Source: Defluviitaleaceae bacterium (GTDB lineage Bacteria; Bacillota; Clostridia; Lachnospirales; UBA5962). From it: DNA of 42,029 nt. Under the pieces are notes generated by a model. The model searched no databases. It was not told the origin of the DNA and worked only from the letters and a program-made list of their open reading frames with translations. Position numbers and translations under genes: made by a program. Positions 1 to 7,077 of the stretch are shown here, piece after piece (position 1 is the stretch's first letter; each line of letters starts with the position of its first letter). The DNA lies in contig WRKF01000184.1 in assembly GCA_009778165.1 (NCBI GenBank), positions 1-42,029 on the forward strand, written 5' to 3'.

Positions 1-1
1 A

Positions 2-385
2 TACGGTGATATATTGGGTTATATACACATAGAACGCCTTAATCGTACCGTCACTATCGTTGGCGGAGCCACAATGGCAGCTATGGATATAGGAGCTGGG
101 CATTTTAGTTTTACTGGGTTAAATTACGGTAATGTTGGGCTGATAGGCCATAACCGAGGGCGTACAAATGGCTTTTTTTCATTTGTCAGATTGTTGCAGG
201 ACGGGGATATTATAAGCAAAACCGTGGGCAATACACACCGCCGCTTTGTGGTTTCTTATGTCAGCACAATACACGAAACAGACTTTAGCCCACTAAACCA
301 GTTCGGCGACAACAGACTTACTCTAATAACATGCGTAGAATACGTAAGACACCAAAGACGAGTTGCCGTTGCTTTGGAAATGTAA
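2..385 (+). CDS. Sortase family transpeptidase, 5' end outside window
   Basis: Partial gene; the frame is open from base 2, so the N-terminus (membrane anchor and first strands) lies upstream. The visible 127 residues hold the sortase core. An early segment GYIHIERLN matches the usual start of the beta-barrel. The catalytic His is in GHNRG, the catalytic Cys in LITCVEY, and the catalytic Arg in RRVAVA near the C-terminus. Sortases cut an LPXTG-like signal and attach proteins to the wall or to pilin subunits outside the membrane. The giant Cna-B protein in the same window is a natural candidate client, but its C-terminus shows no sorting signal. The class cannot be assigned safely without the N-terminus. 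The family call rests on motif order and spacing that I can see. Confidence 0.88.
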   Translation, partial: YGDILGYIHIERLNRTVTIVGGATMAAMDIGAGHFSFTGLNYGNVGLIGHNRGRTNGFFSFVRLLQDGDIISKTVGNTHRRFVVSYVSTIHETDFSPLNQFGDNRLTLITCVEYVRHQRRVAVALEM

Positions 386-498
386 AAAATCGGTAGGACA
401 AAAACATGAACACACGGAATTTTCAAAGTAATTTAGACGAAGAAAATTTTGAGTTGTAAATGTGAATACCTTATGGTAGGATTTAAGAGGGAGTAAGT

Positions 499-1005
499 GT
501 GAAAAATAAAAAAAACAGAGTTTTTGATGAGGAATATCTGCTAAACTGCAGCGATAGAGAAGCTGAAGAAAATTTTCTTTTGGATTTTGTAGAACAAACT
601 ATAATCGTTCAACTTCATATATTGAACGAGCATATTTTAGACCAATTAAAACAACCTATGGTCTTGGATAGCGAAAACGATGAAATGAGCAAAGAGCTGT
701 TTTTGGTTTTTAAAATGCAGATTAATGCAATGCTGGAGTGTTTGGTAAATTCACGCCTTATTACAGATGATTTCTTAGAAAAATCAAAATTGTATTTAAG
801 TGAAAGCCTAAAATTAAATAATATTCCTTATTCGTATGAAGTTTTATATAAAATAAGTTTTGATATTGGATATATGCTATCTGTTTTTATTAGATATGCC
901 ATAGGCTCAAATCCCTGGCCAAAAAATTCCCATATGGAGGACTTTTTTTATATAAAGGGTGAAGAACTGATGAGGAGATACGATGCCAAATATAGCCAAA
1001 GGTAA
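499..1005 (+). CDS. Unknown helical protein, family A (copy 1)
   Basis: 168 residues with a GTG start after an agagggag ribosome binding site. No known domain is recognised. The C-terminal two thirds resemble the genes at 2037-2462 and 18682-19101. Shared features are a stretch ending in NSRLITDDFLEKSK, followed about 35 residues later by an aromatic/leucine-rich helix (DIGYMLSVFIRY) that corresponds to DFKNLIDTYL in the other copies. It is predicted mainly alpha-helical and soluble, with no signal peptide. It overlaps the next gene (family B) by 23 bases, which indicates translational coupling. The A and B families co-occur in all three places they appear in this window, so they probably act together. 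Function unknown. Confidence 0.72.
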   Translation: MKNKKNRVFDEEYLLNCSDREAEENFLLDFVEQTIIVQLHILNEHILDQLKQPMVLDSENDEMSKELFLVFKMQINAMLECLVNSRLITDDFLEKSKLYLSESLKLNNIPYSYEVLYKISFDIGYMLSVFIRYAIGSNPWPKNSHMEDFFYIKGEELMRRYDAKYSQR

Positions 1006-1381
1006 CGACGGAATAATCTATTATGCAGATGATTTTAAAAGCAAATATCCAGGAAAATTCTTTTGTGCAAACGAAGAGTATAGAATAGTGTTGTTAGAAT
1101 TTAAAAATTGCAATTGGACTCCAGACAAGATGGATGGATATTTTAAAATATGGTGCTATTTTCCTTATGAAAATAACAAACCCAAGCCTAAAATGTTTTC
1201 GCTAAAATTTAAAAGCCATACGATATTTATAGAAATAATGAAGTATTTTTGCGAAAGGTTAAGTGCTATGAAAAATCGAGGCGAAAAAACTTTTCTCGTT
1301 GTAGCTGGAGAATGGAACAGAAACAGCTGTTTAATAAAAAGCAAAAAACAGATACACATTGTTAATCCAAGAAATGTTTAA
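983..1381 (+). CDS. Short family B protein, internally deleted relative to full-length copy
   Basis: 132 residues; ATG preceded by gatgaggag inside the end of the family A gene. The N-terminus (GNDGIIYYADDF, then GKFFCANEEY) matches the start of the 269-residue protein at 17847 (GTDKKLHYSCDVHDF, then EYFCPNPACN). The rest matches only the C-terminal domain of that protein, with conserved FKNCNWTPD, WCYFPYENNKPKP and SKKQIHI blocks. The central ~110 residues and most of the zinc-finger cysteines are missing. It is therefore a natural short version, either an in-frame deletion or a genuinely minimal form. Followed by a clear terminator. Function unknown. Confidence 0.7.
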   Translation: MPNIAKGNDGIIYYADDFKSKYPGKFFCANEEYRIVLLEFKNCNWTPDKMDGYFKIWCYFPYENNKPKPKMFSLKFKSHTIFIEIMKYFCERLSAMKNRGEKTFLVVAGEWNRNSCLIKSKKQIHIVNPRNV

Positions 1382-1399
1382 TTGCAAAAAAATAAACAC

Positions 1400-1433
1400 A
1401 AAAAAGCAAATGTTTATGGCGTTTGCTTTTTTT
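1400..1433 (+). terminator. Rho-independent terminator after first A-B pair
   Basis: Inverted repeat aaaaaagcaaa / tttgctttttt around a short loop, ending in a run of seven T. It lies 19 bases after the stop of the short family B gene and closes the first A-B unit. Confidence 0.75.
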
Positions 1434-1481
1434 AATTGAACTTTTGTGAGATGCAGAAGGTAATGAATTAGAGGAGGGTGA

Positions 1482-2006
1482 GCAAAAATCAGTAAAAAAA
1501 CCAGCGACATTGCACCAAAAAAAAGACAAAACGATAGCATTTCAAGCTACGGTCTAAAAGGAGAAACGGCTAGTAAAATTACTACAGTAAATAAGCTATA
1601 TCATTACTGTCTTAACCATTCTGACGAAAGCATGTTGCCCACGGGTGAGAGAATATGGACAATATTCCAACACGAGCGAAATTCACATATTAAGAAAGAA
1701 AGAAATAGAGTTAGAATTGTGCAGTTGAATTACAGCAACTGTAATCTTAGGATTAAAGATGGCTATGTAGGTATTTGGGGATATTATCCTTACCCTGAAA
1801 GCAATAAGCCTCCTGCACTTCTTAATTGTGAAATTCAAATGCCGGTGGAACTAATGGATAAGGTATTTAAACCTATTTGTATAAAGCTAGACAATTTGCA
1901 AAAGAGATATGGCAATGTTCCTATTGCTGTTTTTGGCAAGTGGCACAGTAGAAGCAAGTGTATCATCACAAACCGAAAACAAATATCGATCTTAAAGCCC
2001 TATTAA
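1482..2006 (+). pseudogene. Family B gene remnant, N-terminus lost and frameshifted
   Basis: The ATG-started part (1632-2006, 124 residues) matches the C-terminal half of the 17847 protein: LPTGERIWTIFQHERN versus LPTGEKVWQIFQHERN, GYYPYPESNKPPAL versus CYYPFPTKSKPPAL, and a terminal NRKQI. The same frame is open back to 1482, and those codons (SKITTVNKLYHYCLNHS) also match the homologue (NKITTLAKLFNFLLYS), so conservation starts upstream of the ATG. A GTG at 1478 with a gaggag site just before it looks like the original start (GTG AGC AAA, compare GTG AGT AAA at 17847). It is in another frame and stops after five codons. I infer a deletion of the zinc-finger half plus a frameshift; translation from 1632 is still possible. 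Confidence 0.65.
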
Positions 2007-2016
2007 GGGCTTTTTT
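1994..2016 (+). terminator. Terminator overlapping the stop of the family B remnant
   Basis: aaagccc / gggcttt stem with a six-base loop that contains the TAA stop codon, followed by T. It sits between the family B remnant and the next family A gene, whose own ribosome binding site (ttggagga) follows at once, so it may attenuate expression of the downstream gene. Confidence 0.7.
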
Positions 2017-2036
2017 CTATTGGAGGATGTTCTAAT

Positions 2037-2462
2037 ATGGTTAAAACAATAAAATTGCCTTTATATGGCGAAAAACCTTGGTGCGACATATATTATGAAG
2101 CCGAAGAAGAGTGGGACTATCCTTTATCTCATAAAGAGCAAGCCTTATTTCCGTTGATAGACACTATATTTTCAGGTTTTGAAAATGGGTTGGATAGTAA
2201 ATTAGGCGAAATTAGCGGCGACGCAGGAGTGAAGCTATTAACAGGGATTTTAGCAAGTAAAATAAAATTTTTGATGGATAATGGACTTTTAACGGATGTT
2301 TTCTATGAAAAACATAAATTCTTGATCTGTGAAGAATATGGGCTTGACTTAAATCAACCCCTTAATTTGCAAGCCGTAAAAGCACTATCTTATGATTTCA
2401 AGAACTTAATTGACACCTACTTGTACAATATGGGCATAGATAGATTTTCTGATAACGAGTAG
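2037..2462 (+). CDS. Unknown helical protein, family A (copy 2)
   Basis: 141 residues, ATG after a strong ggagga site. Clear homologue of 18682-19101. Shared blocks are LFPLIDTIFSGFE (LLPLIDSMNCYVE in the other copy), the segment DNGLLTDVFYEKHK (DLKMMTEEYYDKYV), and the C-terminal DFKNLIDTYLYNMG (DFQKLINSYITQLG). No signal peptide or membrane segment; predicted all-helical. It stands directly after a family B gene, as in the third copy of the pair at 17.8-19.1 kb. Copy 1 has the reverse order. Function unknown; the constant partnership with family B is the only clue. Confidence 0.72.
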   Translation: MVKTIKLPLYGEKPWCDIYYEAEEEWDYPLSHKEQALFPLIDTIFSGFENGLDSKLGEISGDAGVKLLTGILASKIKFLMDNGLLTDVFYEKHKFLICEEYGLDLNQPLNLQAVKALSYDFKNLIDTYLYNMGIDRFSDNE

Positions 2463-2483
2463 ATGTAAATATAGTTATAAAGC

Positions 2484-2522
2484 CGGAATTACTCCTTTAC
2501 ACTATATAAAGGTATAATTCCG
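2484..2522 (+). terminator. Probable terminator hairpin
   Basis: Stem cggaatta..cctttA / Taaagg..taattccg with a short AT-rich loop, about 20 bases after the family A stop. The following sequence is gaaaaaattttt, so the U-tract is imperfect. Confidence 0.55.
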
Positions 2523-2588
2523 AAAAAATTTTTCAGGCGGTTATATAAATAATGACCAGTTGAAAATATATTTTAGGAGGATTTTATT

Positions 2589-3137
2589 ATGAGAACATTA
2601 AAAACTAGAAATATCGTTAAAAAAGTAAGTATTGCAATGCTTCTACCGGCTTTTTTGCTTATTATGCCTATAGCGGTGTATGCAAGTTCGCCGCCACCGG
2701 CAAGGGCACAAACAGCCCCCGAGCAACAGTTATGGAATTGGAGCTTTGAATTTCAGAGCGGGATGGATTTCCAAACTGACTTAGGAAGACCTACCGGTTG
2801 GAATGGGCAGGTGCAACCCAACCCGTTTACGGCTAATGTAAGAAGAGACGCAAACATATCACTGCAAGCACCGCCGGCACGTGGCGGTAGCACAATACAA
2901 ACACAGCAAGTGGCAGATTTTAGATTCAGGAACCAACAAAACAGCTTGCAACAGTCGGGTTTTTGGAATCCCGTGCAAAATTATAATCCCCACGCACTGC
3001 CAAACTTCGATTTGGGACAGCAAGGTGTAAATGCACCCATCCAAGCAACGCCACAACTAACAAACACAGCACCACAAGCTCATCCATTCCAAAATACCCC
3101 CGGCGGCGGTGGATTTTTACCATCCACTTCTATATAA
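2589..3137 (+). CDS. Secreted Gln/Pro/Asn-rich protein
   Basis: 182 residues; ATG with a perfect aggagg site six bases upstream. A signal peptide covers residues 1-33: a basic start, then a hydrophobic core (MLLPAFLLIMPIAVYA) ending in an Ala-X-Ala-like site before SSPPP. The mature part is low complexity, rich in Q, P, N and F, with repeated short motifs such as FQSGMDF, NPFTANV and QNTPGGG, and has no cysteines. It ends in GFLPSTSI. The LPSTS resembles a sorting pentapeptide, but there is no hydrophobic helix or basic tail after it, so wall sorting is not supported. It stands alone, with a hairpin before it and an AT-rich gap after it. Probably extracellular; function unknown. Confidence 0.72.
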   Translation: MRTLKTRNIVKKVSIAMLLPAFLLIMPIAVYASSPPPARAQTAPEQQLWNWSFEFQSGMDFQTDLGRPTGWNGQVQPNPFTANVRRDANISLQAPPARGGSTIQTQQVADFRFRNQQNSLQQSGFWNPVQNYNPHALPNFDLGQQGVNAPIQATPQLTNTAPQAHPFQNTPGGGGFLPSTSI

Positions 3138-3245
3138 CTAAAAATAATTGAAAATTCCAAAAAAAAGTAAAAAACTTAAAAAATAGCTATAGATTTTTAT
3201 ATGCAAATACCTTATAATATTAACGATAAAGGAAAAGAGGAAATT

Positions 3246-3749
3246 ATGCCACAACCCACGAAAAACAGAAGTACATCATTTGACGTTAAACCGCTAGGCA
3301 AAAGAGTTACCATTCTATTTAATAGAGTGAATGAGAATATATCTCTTTTTGACAACATAGAAGCAAAAGAAGAAAACAAGTTTAGAGATTATTTCTACTG
3401 GCATTTTACAGAGAGTGGGGAAATTTTAAAACGTTTACTGTGTTATGAGGATATGCTAATGGAAGAAATGCCACCGGTTGTGAGAGCGAACAGTACAATA
3501 TACTATTTCGCCTTTCAAGATGACGGCTTTTTTTCTACTAACCTTATTTGCCTTTTAGAAGATATTTTGTGGACAACTTCAGATAGAAGTCATCCACTGT
3601 ATTACTATGGGTGGACAGATTTATTGCAAGTGCTAGAGCATATGCTGAACTTAAAGAAAGGCGACTATCATGAGGGGAATTATTTTATTTTGGAAGAAAC
3701 GATTTCACAACTTGAGGAAAGAGCAAAGGAGCAAGGATTGTTGCGTTAA
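3246..3749 (+). CDS. Unknown soluble protein
   Basis: I place the start at ATG 3246 (MPQPTKNRST), because aaaggaaaagagg sits just in front of it; an upstream in-frame ATG at 3201 has no such site. 167 residues, acidic and aromatic-rich, ending in a Glu-rich helix (EETISQLEERAKEQG). No signal peptide, membrane segment or familiar motif. The gene overlaps the following acetyltransferase frame by 80 bases, which suggests a coupled pair. Function unknown. Confidence 0.65.
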   Translation: MPQPTKNRSTSFDVKPLGKRVTILFNRVNENISLFDNIEAKEENKFRDYFYWHFTESGEILKRLLCYEDMLMEEMPPVVRANSTIYYFAFQDDGFFSTNLICLLEDILWTTSDRSHPLYYYGWTDLLQVLEHMLNLKKGDYHEGNYFILEETISQLEERAKEQGLLR

Positions 3750-4200
3750 ACAAGTTAATTGGAGAGCAAAGCAGTTGCTCATAAAAGACCCTTTTAAAAA
3801 AGGCTTGATATATGAGGAAAAGCTAGACAATGAGGTTTGCCGCATATATTTCACGCCCTTAATTTCGCCTTTAGGGATGATATATAAACTAACAATGTTG
3901 GTTCCAATAGGTTCTAATGATGAAGCTGTTAAGGCACAGTTGATAGGTAAATTTCCACTAGATGAAAATGAAGAAAAAATTGCATTTTTAGAGAAAATAG
4001 ATGCCGACCCATATTTTCAAGGAAAAGGATACGGAACACTTTTGCTAAGCGTATACCTTAAACATATGGAAAACATGGGCATAGAAAAGATATTATCCAC
4101 AAAAGCTAGGTATGATGAAAGGTTGGTTAGGTTCTATAAAAAATTTGGCTTTGATATTGATTACCGAAAGTTAACTTTGTACATTTCCAAAAATAAATAG
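3670..4200 (+). CDS. GNAT-family N-acetyltransferase
   Basis: Up to 176 residues. The acetyl-CoA binding motif A is visible as DPYFQGKGYGTLLLSVYLKH (the Q/R-X-X-G-X-G/A P-loop), and motif B as VRFYKKFGFDID. The family transfers an acetyl group from acetyl-CoA to an amine; the substrate cannot be told. The first ~50 residues (MRGIILFWKKRF...) overlap the upstream gene by 80 bases, are rich in Lys/Arg and may not be translated, so the real start could be internal. Two more GNAT-like genes (11384, 14536) and a GNAT scrap (17777) occur in this window; this one lacks the N-terminal membrane helix those have. Confidence 0.8.
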   Translation: MRGIILFWKKRFHNLRKEQRSKDCCVKQVNWRAKQLLIKDPFKKGLIYEEKLDNEVCRIYFTPLISPLGMIYKLTMLVPIGSNDEAVKAQLIGKFPLDENEEKIAFLEKIDADPYFQGKGYGTLLLSVYLKHMENMGIEKILSTKARYDERLVRFYKKFGFDIDYRKLTLYISKNK

Positions 4201-4210
4201 GAGGGAAATT

Positions 4211-4666
4211 ATGTACCGCGGAATAAATAAAGTAGATATAGAAGAAAACGCTGAAAACAAGTACCCATCAAAGAAACAGAAAGCAAGTCCTATACGTTTG
4301 GAACTTCTCGTTTCTACAGAAACGGATAGGCAGATAGTTGAGCTGGCACAGGCTACATCGGTAGAAAAAACTGCGGTTGTGCGTATGCTCATGTGGTTTG
4401 CTATAAGACTAGCCACAAAAGAGGAGCTTGTTGCTTTTGCGGCCCAAAAAGGATACTTAGAAAACACGCAAGGCAAAAACAAAAACAACAAAAAACTAAC
4501 AAGCCCTACCAGTACCCGCATTACAGCTGAAATGGATGCCCATATAAAAGAGTTGATAGAGCTGATGGATATGAAAAAGAAGATCCAATCAAACGCTATA
4601 AGAACCCTTTTAGAATGGGCGTTAGAAAATCTGGGCAATTATACTCTTGCAGATTTGCTTGGATAA
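4211..4666 (+). CDS. Tandem ribbon-helix-helix-like DNA-binding protein
   Basis: 151 residues; start after aggaggg. The protein appears to be an internal duplication. Residues ~26-70 (SPIRLELLVSTETDRQIVEL ... TAVVRMLMWFAIRLA) and ~95-145 (SPTSTRITAEMDAHIKELIE ... SNAIRTLLEWALENL) have the same pattern of a short beta strand, helix, turn and helix typical of Arc/MetJ-type ribbon-helix-helix units. Two units in one chain could form one DNA-binding fold without dimerising. It lies 31 bases before the macrodomain gene, so the pair is probably one operon with this protein as regulator. The RHH call is by pattern, not by search. Confidence 0.62.
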   Translation: MYRGINKVDIEENAENKYPSKKQKASPIRLELLVSTETDRQIVELAQATSVEKTAVVRMLMWFAIRLATKEELVAFAAQKGYLENTQGKNKNNKKLTSPTSTRITAEMDAHIKELIELMDMKKKIQSNAIRTLLEWALENLGNYTLADLLG

Positions 4667-4697
4667 TTTTTTGGAAAAGAGAGGTGCTATTAACGAA

Positions 4698-5159
4698 ATG
4701 ATAAGATACAAACAAGGCGACATATTTACATCGAACTGCGAAGCAATAGTAAATCCTGTTAATACCCACGGAAGGATGGGTGCCGGGCTTGCCGCTGCTT
4801 TTAGAAAGAATTTTCCGGATAATAATAAATTTTACAAAACCGCTTGTAAACTTGGGCAAGTAAAGATAGGCTCCATGTTCGTTTGGGAGAAATCAAAAAA
4901 ATCAAAAGGCTACAATTTACCGCAATATATTATAAACTTTCCTACAAAAGACGATTCCTCCAAGCCTAGCGAATATGACTATATAAAGAAAGGGCTAGAA
5001 GATTTAAGCTCTTACATAGCCTACAAAAAAATTAACTCCATTGCTATACCGGCTCTTGGTTGTGGTTTAGGTGGCCTTGATTGGAGTAAGGTAAAGCAAA
5101 TGATAGAAGATTATTTATCTGCTACTACAACAGAGATTATGGTGTATGAGCCACATTAA
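4698..5159 (+). CDS. Macrodomain protein, DarG-like (ADP-ribosyl hydrolase type)
   Basis: Start placed at ATG 4698 (MIRYKQGDIF) with agaggtg in front; the frame is open further upstream without a start signal. 153 residues, one macrodomain. The N-terminal GDIF, the ADP-ribose loop AIVNPVNTHGRMGAGLA, and the second phosphate loop IPALGCGLGGLDW are close to those of DarG and TARG1-type macrodomains, which remove ADP-ribose from thymidine in DNA or from acidic residues. DarG normally follows the toxin DarT and carries an extra C-terminal domain; neither is present here. The last 21 codons and ~350 bases downstream are duplicated at 9.3 kb. Likely role: reversal of ADP-ribosylation, possibly for a distant or lost partner. 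Confidence 0.85.
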   Translation: MIRYKQGDIFTSNCEAIVNPVNTHGRMGAGLAAAFRKNFPDNNKFYKTACKLGQVKIGSMFVWEKSKKSKGYNLPQYIINFPTKDDSSKPSEYDYIKKGLEDLSSYIAYKKINSIAIPALGCGLGGLDWSKVKQMIEDYLSATTTEIMVYEPH

Positions 5160-5467
5160 ATGCATTAAATATCAAAACATTCAGTTGGTTGTAATTTACG
5201 GCCGACTGAATGTTTTTTTAGTGAAATAATTATAAAAATTTGGAGGATTATCACATGCTTATACCTGTTCATGTGTTTGAGCTTGTCCAGTTTGGGATTC
5301 TCATCTTGTTTATGTTAGCTAACTTAGCGTTATGTATTCTTATTTTGCTTAACTACTTTTTGGGGATAGGAGATGAAGAATATGAGATACTGGGCCGCTA
5401 CTGGGTTCGCCCTATACCTACTATGGCATGGTTTGGTGTTTTGTACACTCTTTTAGATATACTTATA
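5093..5467 (+). repeat. Long direct repeat, copy 1 of 3
   Basis: Starts in the 3' end of the macrodomain gene (aaagcaaatgatagaag) and runs through the terminator and the small membrane-protein gene until it is cut by the IS element at 5466. It is nearly identical to 9316-9690. A third, shorter copy is at 10893-11059. Confidence 0.9.
5174..5219 (+). terminator. Terminator after macrodomain gene
   Basis: aaacattcagt / actgaatgttt stem with an inner ggcc pairing and a seven-T tail, 14 bases after the stop codon. The same structure is copied at 9397-9442. Confidence 0.85.
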
Positions 5468-5512
5468 GGGCGTGTTCCCACTAGCAAAAAAGCATTAAAT
5501 GTGTTACAATAG
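5255..5512 (+). pseudogene. Small membrane protein, C-terminus replaced by IS insertion
   Basis: Starts at ATG 5255 (MLIPVHVFELVQFG) with ttggagga seven bases upstream. One strong transmembrane helix (ILILFMLANLALCILILLNYF) is followed by a charged segment and a second hydrophobic stretch (MAWFGVLYTLLDILI). The intact copy at 9478-9723 ends IVTERMQNFL. Here the sequence switches at 5466 into the IS left end and ends GRVPTSKKALNVLQ, encoded by the element. Function of the family is unknown; the intact copy precedes a P1-P2 module. Confidence 0.7.
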
Positions 5513-6289
5513 TTCTTATGAAGATAAACCAAGAACAATACGATAAAATAAAGCACGTTTTACCGGTTCAACACGGTAATGTAAGTATAAATAATATCGA
5601 TTTCATAAATGCACTGCTATATATTTGCGAGAACGGATGCAAGTGGAGAAGGCTTCCGTCAGAATTTGGTAAATGGCATCCCATTTATAAAAGATTCAGA
5701 TATTTGGTAAAAGAAGGGTATATAGAAAAGCTTTTTTATGAGCTTTTTGATCAAGAATTATTTAGTGGGAGTACCTACCCTTTATTTTTGGATTCCACTA
5801 CCGTAAAAGTACACCCGGATACTTGTGGTGCTTTAAAAAAAATGAGAACAAGCCATAGGCAAGTCTAGTGGTGGACTAACAACAAAAATTCATATGGTTT
5901 CAGCAAGCGATAAAATATCAGTGAACTTCATTTTAAGCAAAGGAAATGCTCATGATGCCCCACAGGGAAGATTGCTTATGGAAACCCTTGGCAAACAAAA
6001 AGCTACAAAACCTCTTGTTATGGATAGAGCATATGAAGATGATTATACTCGTTATATAGCACAGACATTAAAGTTCGAGCCTGTTGTACCACCTAAGAAA
6101 AACCGCAAAAACCCCTGGGAATATGATAAAACGCTTTATAAACGCCGCAATGAAATAGAGAGACTATTCCGCAATCTAAAGGGATTTAGGCGCATATTTA
6201 CTAGATTTGAAAAACTAGATGAAATGTTTGTTGGATTCATACAACTTGCTCTTATTTGCATGCGTATTCAGTAGTGGGAACACGCCCTA
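5466..6289 (+). mobile_element. IS5-type insertion sequence with perfect terminal inverted repeats
   Basis: The ends are exact 18-base inverted repeats: tagggcgtgttcccacta at 5466-5483 and its complement at 6272-6289. The outer TA may be the target-site duplication, leaving 16-base repeats. Between them lies a single transposase gene in two frames. Length 824 bp fits the IS427-like subgroup of IS5. It inserted into the 3' end of the small membrane-protein gene. Confidence 0.88.
5518..6274 (+). pseudogene. IS5-family (IS427-like) DDE transposase, two frames
   Basis: The first part (5518-5868) has the N-terminal DUF4096-like region, with NGCKWRRLPSEFGKWHPIYKRF and the first catalytic Asp in FLDSTTVKVHP. 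The second part (5894-6274, open from about 5846) continues EQAIGKSSGGLTTKIH, then the second Asp (VMDRAYEDD) and the final Glu in RRNEIERLFRNLKGFRRIFTRF. The two frames join near the A-rich run at 5834-5844 (gctttaaaaaaaatgag). Some IS427 elements use programmed frameshifting, so this could be active. However, -1 shifting does not connect these frames without meeting a TGA, so a small deletion is the simpler reading. Confidence 0.85.
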
Positions 6290-6555
6290 AATTTTTATAA
6301 TGAACTTGCATTTACTTGCATTTCGCAAAAAAATATCGAAGTGTGGCTTTATTTGCTTGTGCACTTTTTTATGTCTCATTTATTTTTTTCTAAAATCGAA
6401 ATTTTTGTTTGACGAGAGTCTAACAAAGCTCGGGAAACCCAGTGAAACTAAATTTCCGTGTCTTTGGACGCAAAAAAATATTATGTTTGCACACAACTAT
6501 CTTTTCTGGTATACTTTCATTATGTATTTGAAATAAAGATTGTTTACATTGGGGA
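6290..6555 (+). promoter_or_regulatory. Intergenic region with sigma-A promoter for the DUF4365 module
   Basis: TTGCAC at 6487-6492, a 17-base spacer, and TATACT at 6510-6515. The rest of this gap is AT-rich; it holds a short direct repeat (acttgcattt twice, 6303-6322) and a gc-richer stretch around 6425-6470 that can pair ggaaa with tttcc. I see no convincing gene in it. Confidence 0.65.
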
Positions 6556-7077
6556 GTGATTATTATAATAGACACAAACAAGCAAAAAGAAGAAATGAGT
6601 ATTGCATACCTTAATGCTATATGCGCTTTTGAAGGCATTTCTTTGACACGCAATCCACACGATAGTGATGGTATAGACTGCACTTTATCTAAAGAATTTC
6701 TTTTAGATAAAAACATGAAATTTTTAGCAAAGATTGACGTGCAACTAAAATCTACATCAGAACAACACAAAGAATTTGAAATGCACTTTACTTACCCATT
6801 AAAGAAAAAAAACTATGATGATTTAAGACGCGAAGCTACCGTTAAATCATTTCTTTTTTTGTTTATACTTCCTAAAAAGAAAAATGAGTGGCTGCATCAA
6901 ACAATTGACGAGCTTATTATAAAAGAATGTATGTTTCATTTAGATTTAATGGATTTTCCAAGTAGCGAAAACACAAGCCGTGTTACGATTGAAATACCAA
7001 AAAACAATATAGTTTCTCCCAAAAATTTAAATGGGATTCTTTATGAAAGGGTAAAGGAAGCACACTATGGTATATAG
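6556..7077 (+). CDS. DUF4365-like protein, putative PD-(D/E)XK nuclease
   Basis: About 173 residues. The N-terminal half has the DUF4365 pattern: YLNAICAFEGISLTRNPHDSDGIDCTL, then a strand ending VQLKSTSEQHKEF. DGID and QLKS correspond to the D and (E/Q)XK positions of restriction-like nucleases. This is knowledge of the family, seen here as motifs. The start is uncertain: GTG 6556 overlaps its ggggag site, and an in-frame ATG exists at 6595 (MSIAYLNAIC). The end overlaps the next gene by 11 bases, so the two are translated together. A promoter lies 40 bases upstream and a terminator follows the second gene, making a self-contained unit. Confidence 0.7.
   Translation: MIIIIDTNKQKEEMSIAYLNAICAFEGISLTRNPHDSDGIDCTLSKEFLLDKNMKFLAKIDVQLKSTSEQHKEFEMHFTYPLKKKNYDDLRREATVKSFLFLFILPKKKNEWLHQTIDELIIKECMFHLDLMDFPSSENTSRVTIEIPKNNIVSPKNLNGILYERVKEAHYGI

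Noticed and set aside
6425-6475. Riboswitch in the gap after the IS5 element
   Set aside because: A small ggaaa/tttcc pairing exists, but I could match no known riboswitch core, and the stretch lies upstream of the promoter of the next gene.
6300-6536. 78-residue frame between the IS5 element and the DUF4365 module
   Set aside because: No ribosome binding site, random-looking composition, and it runs across the promoter of the next gene.
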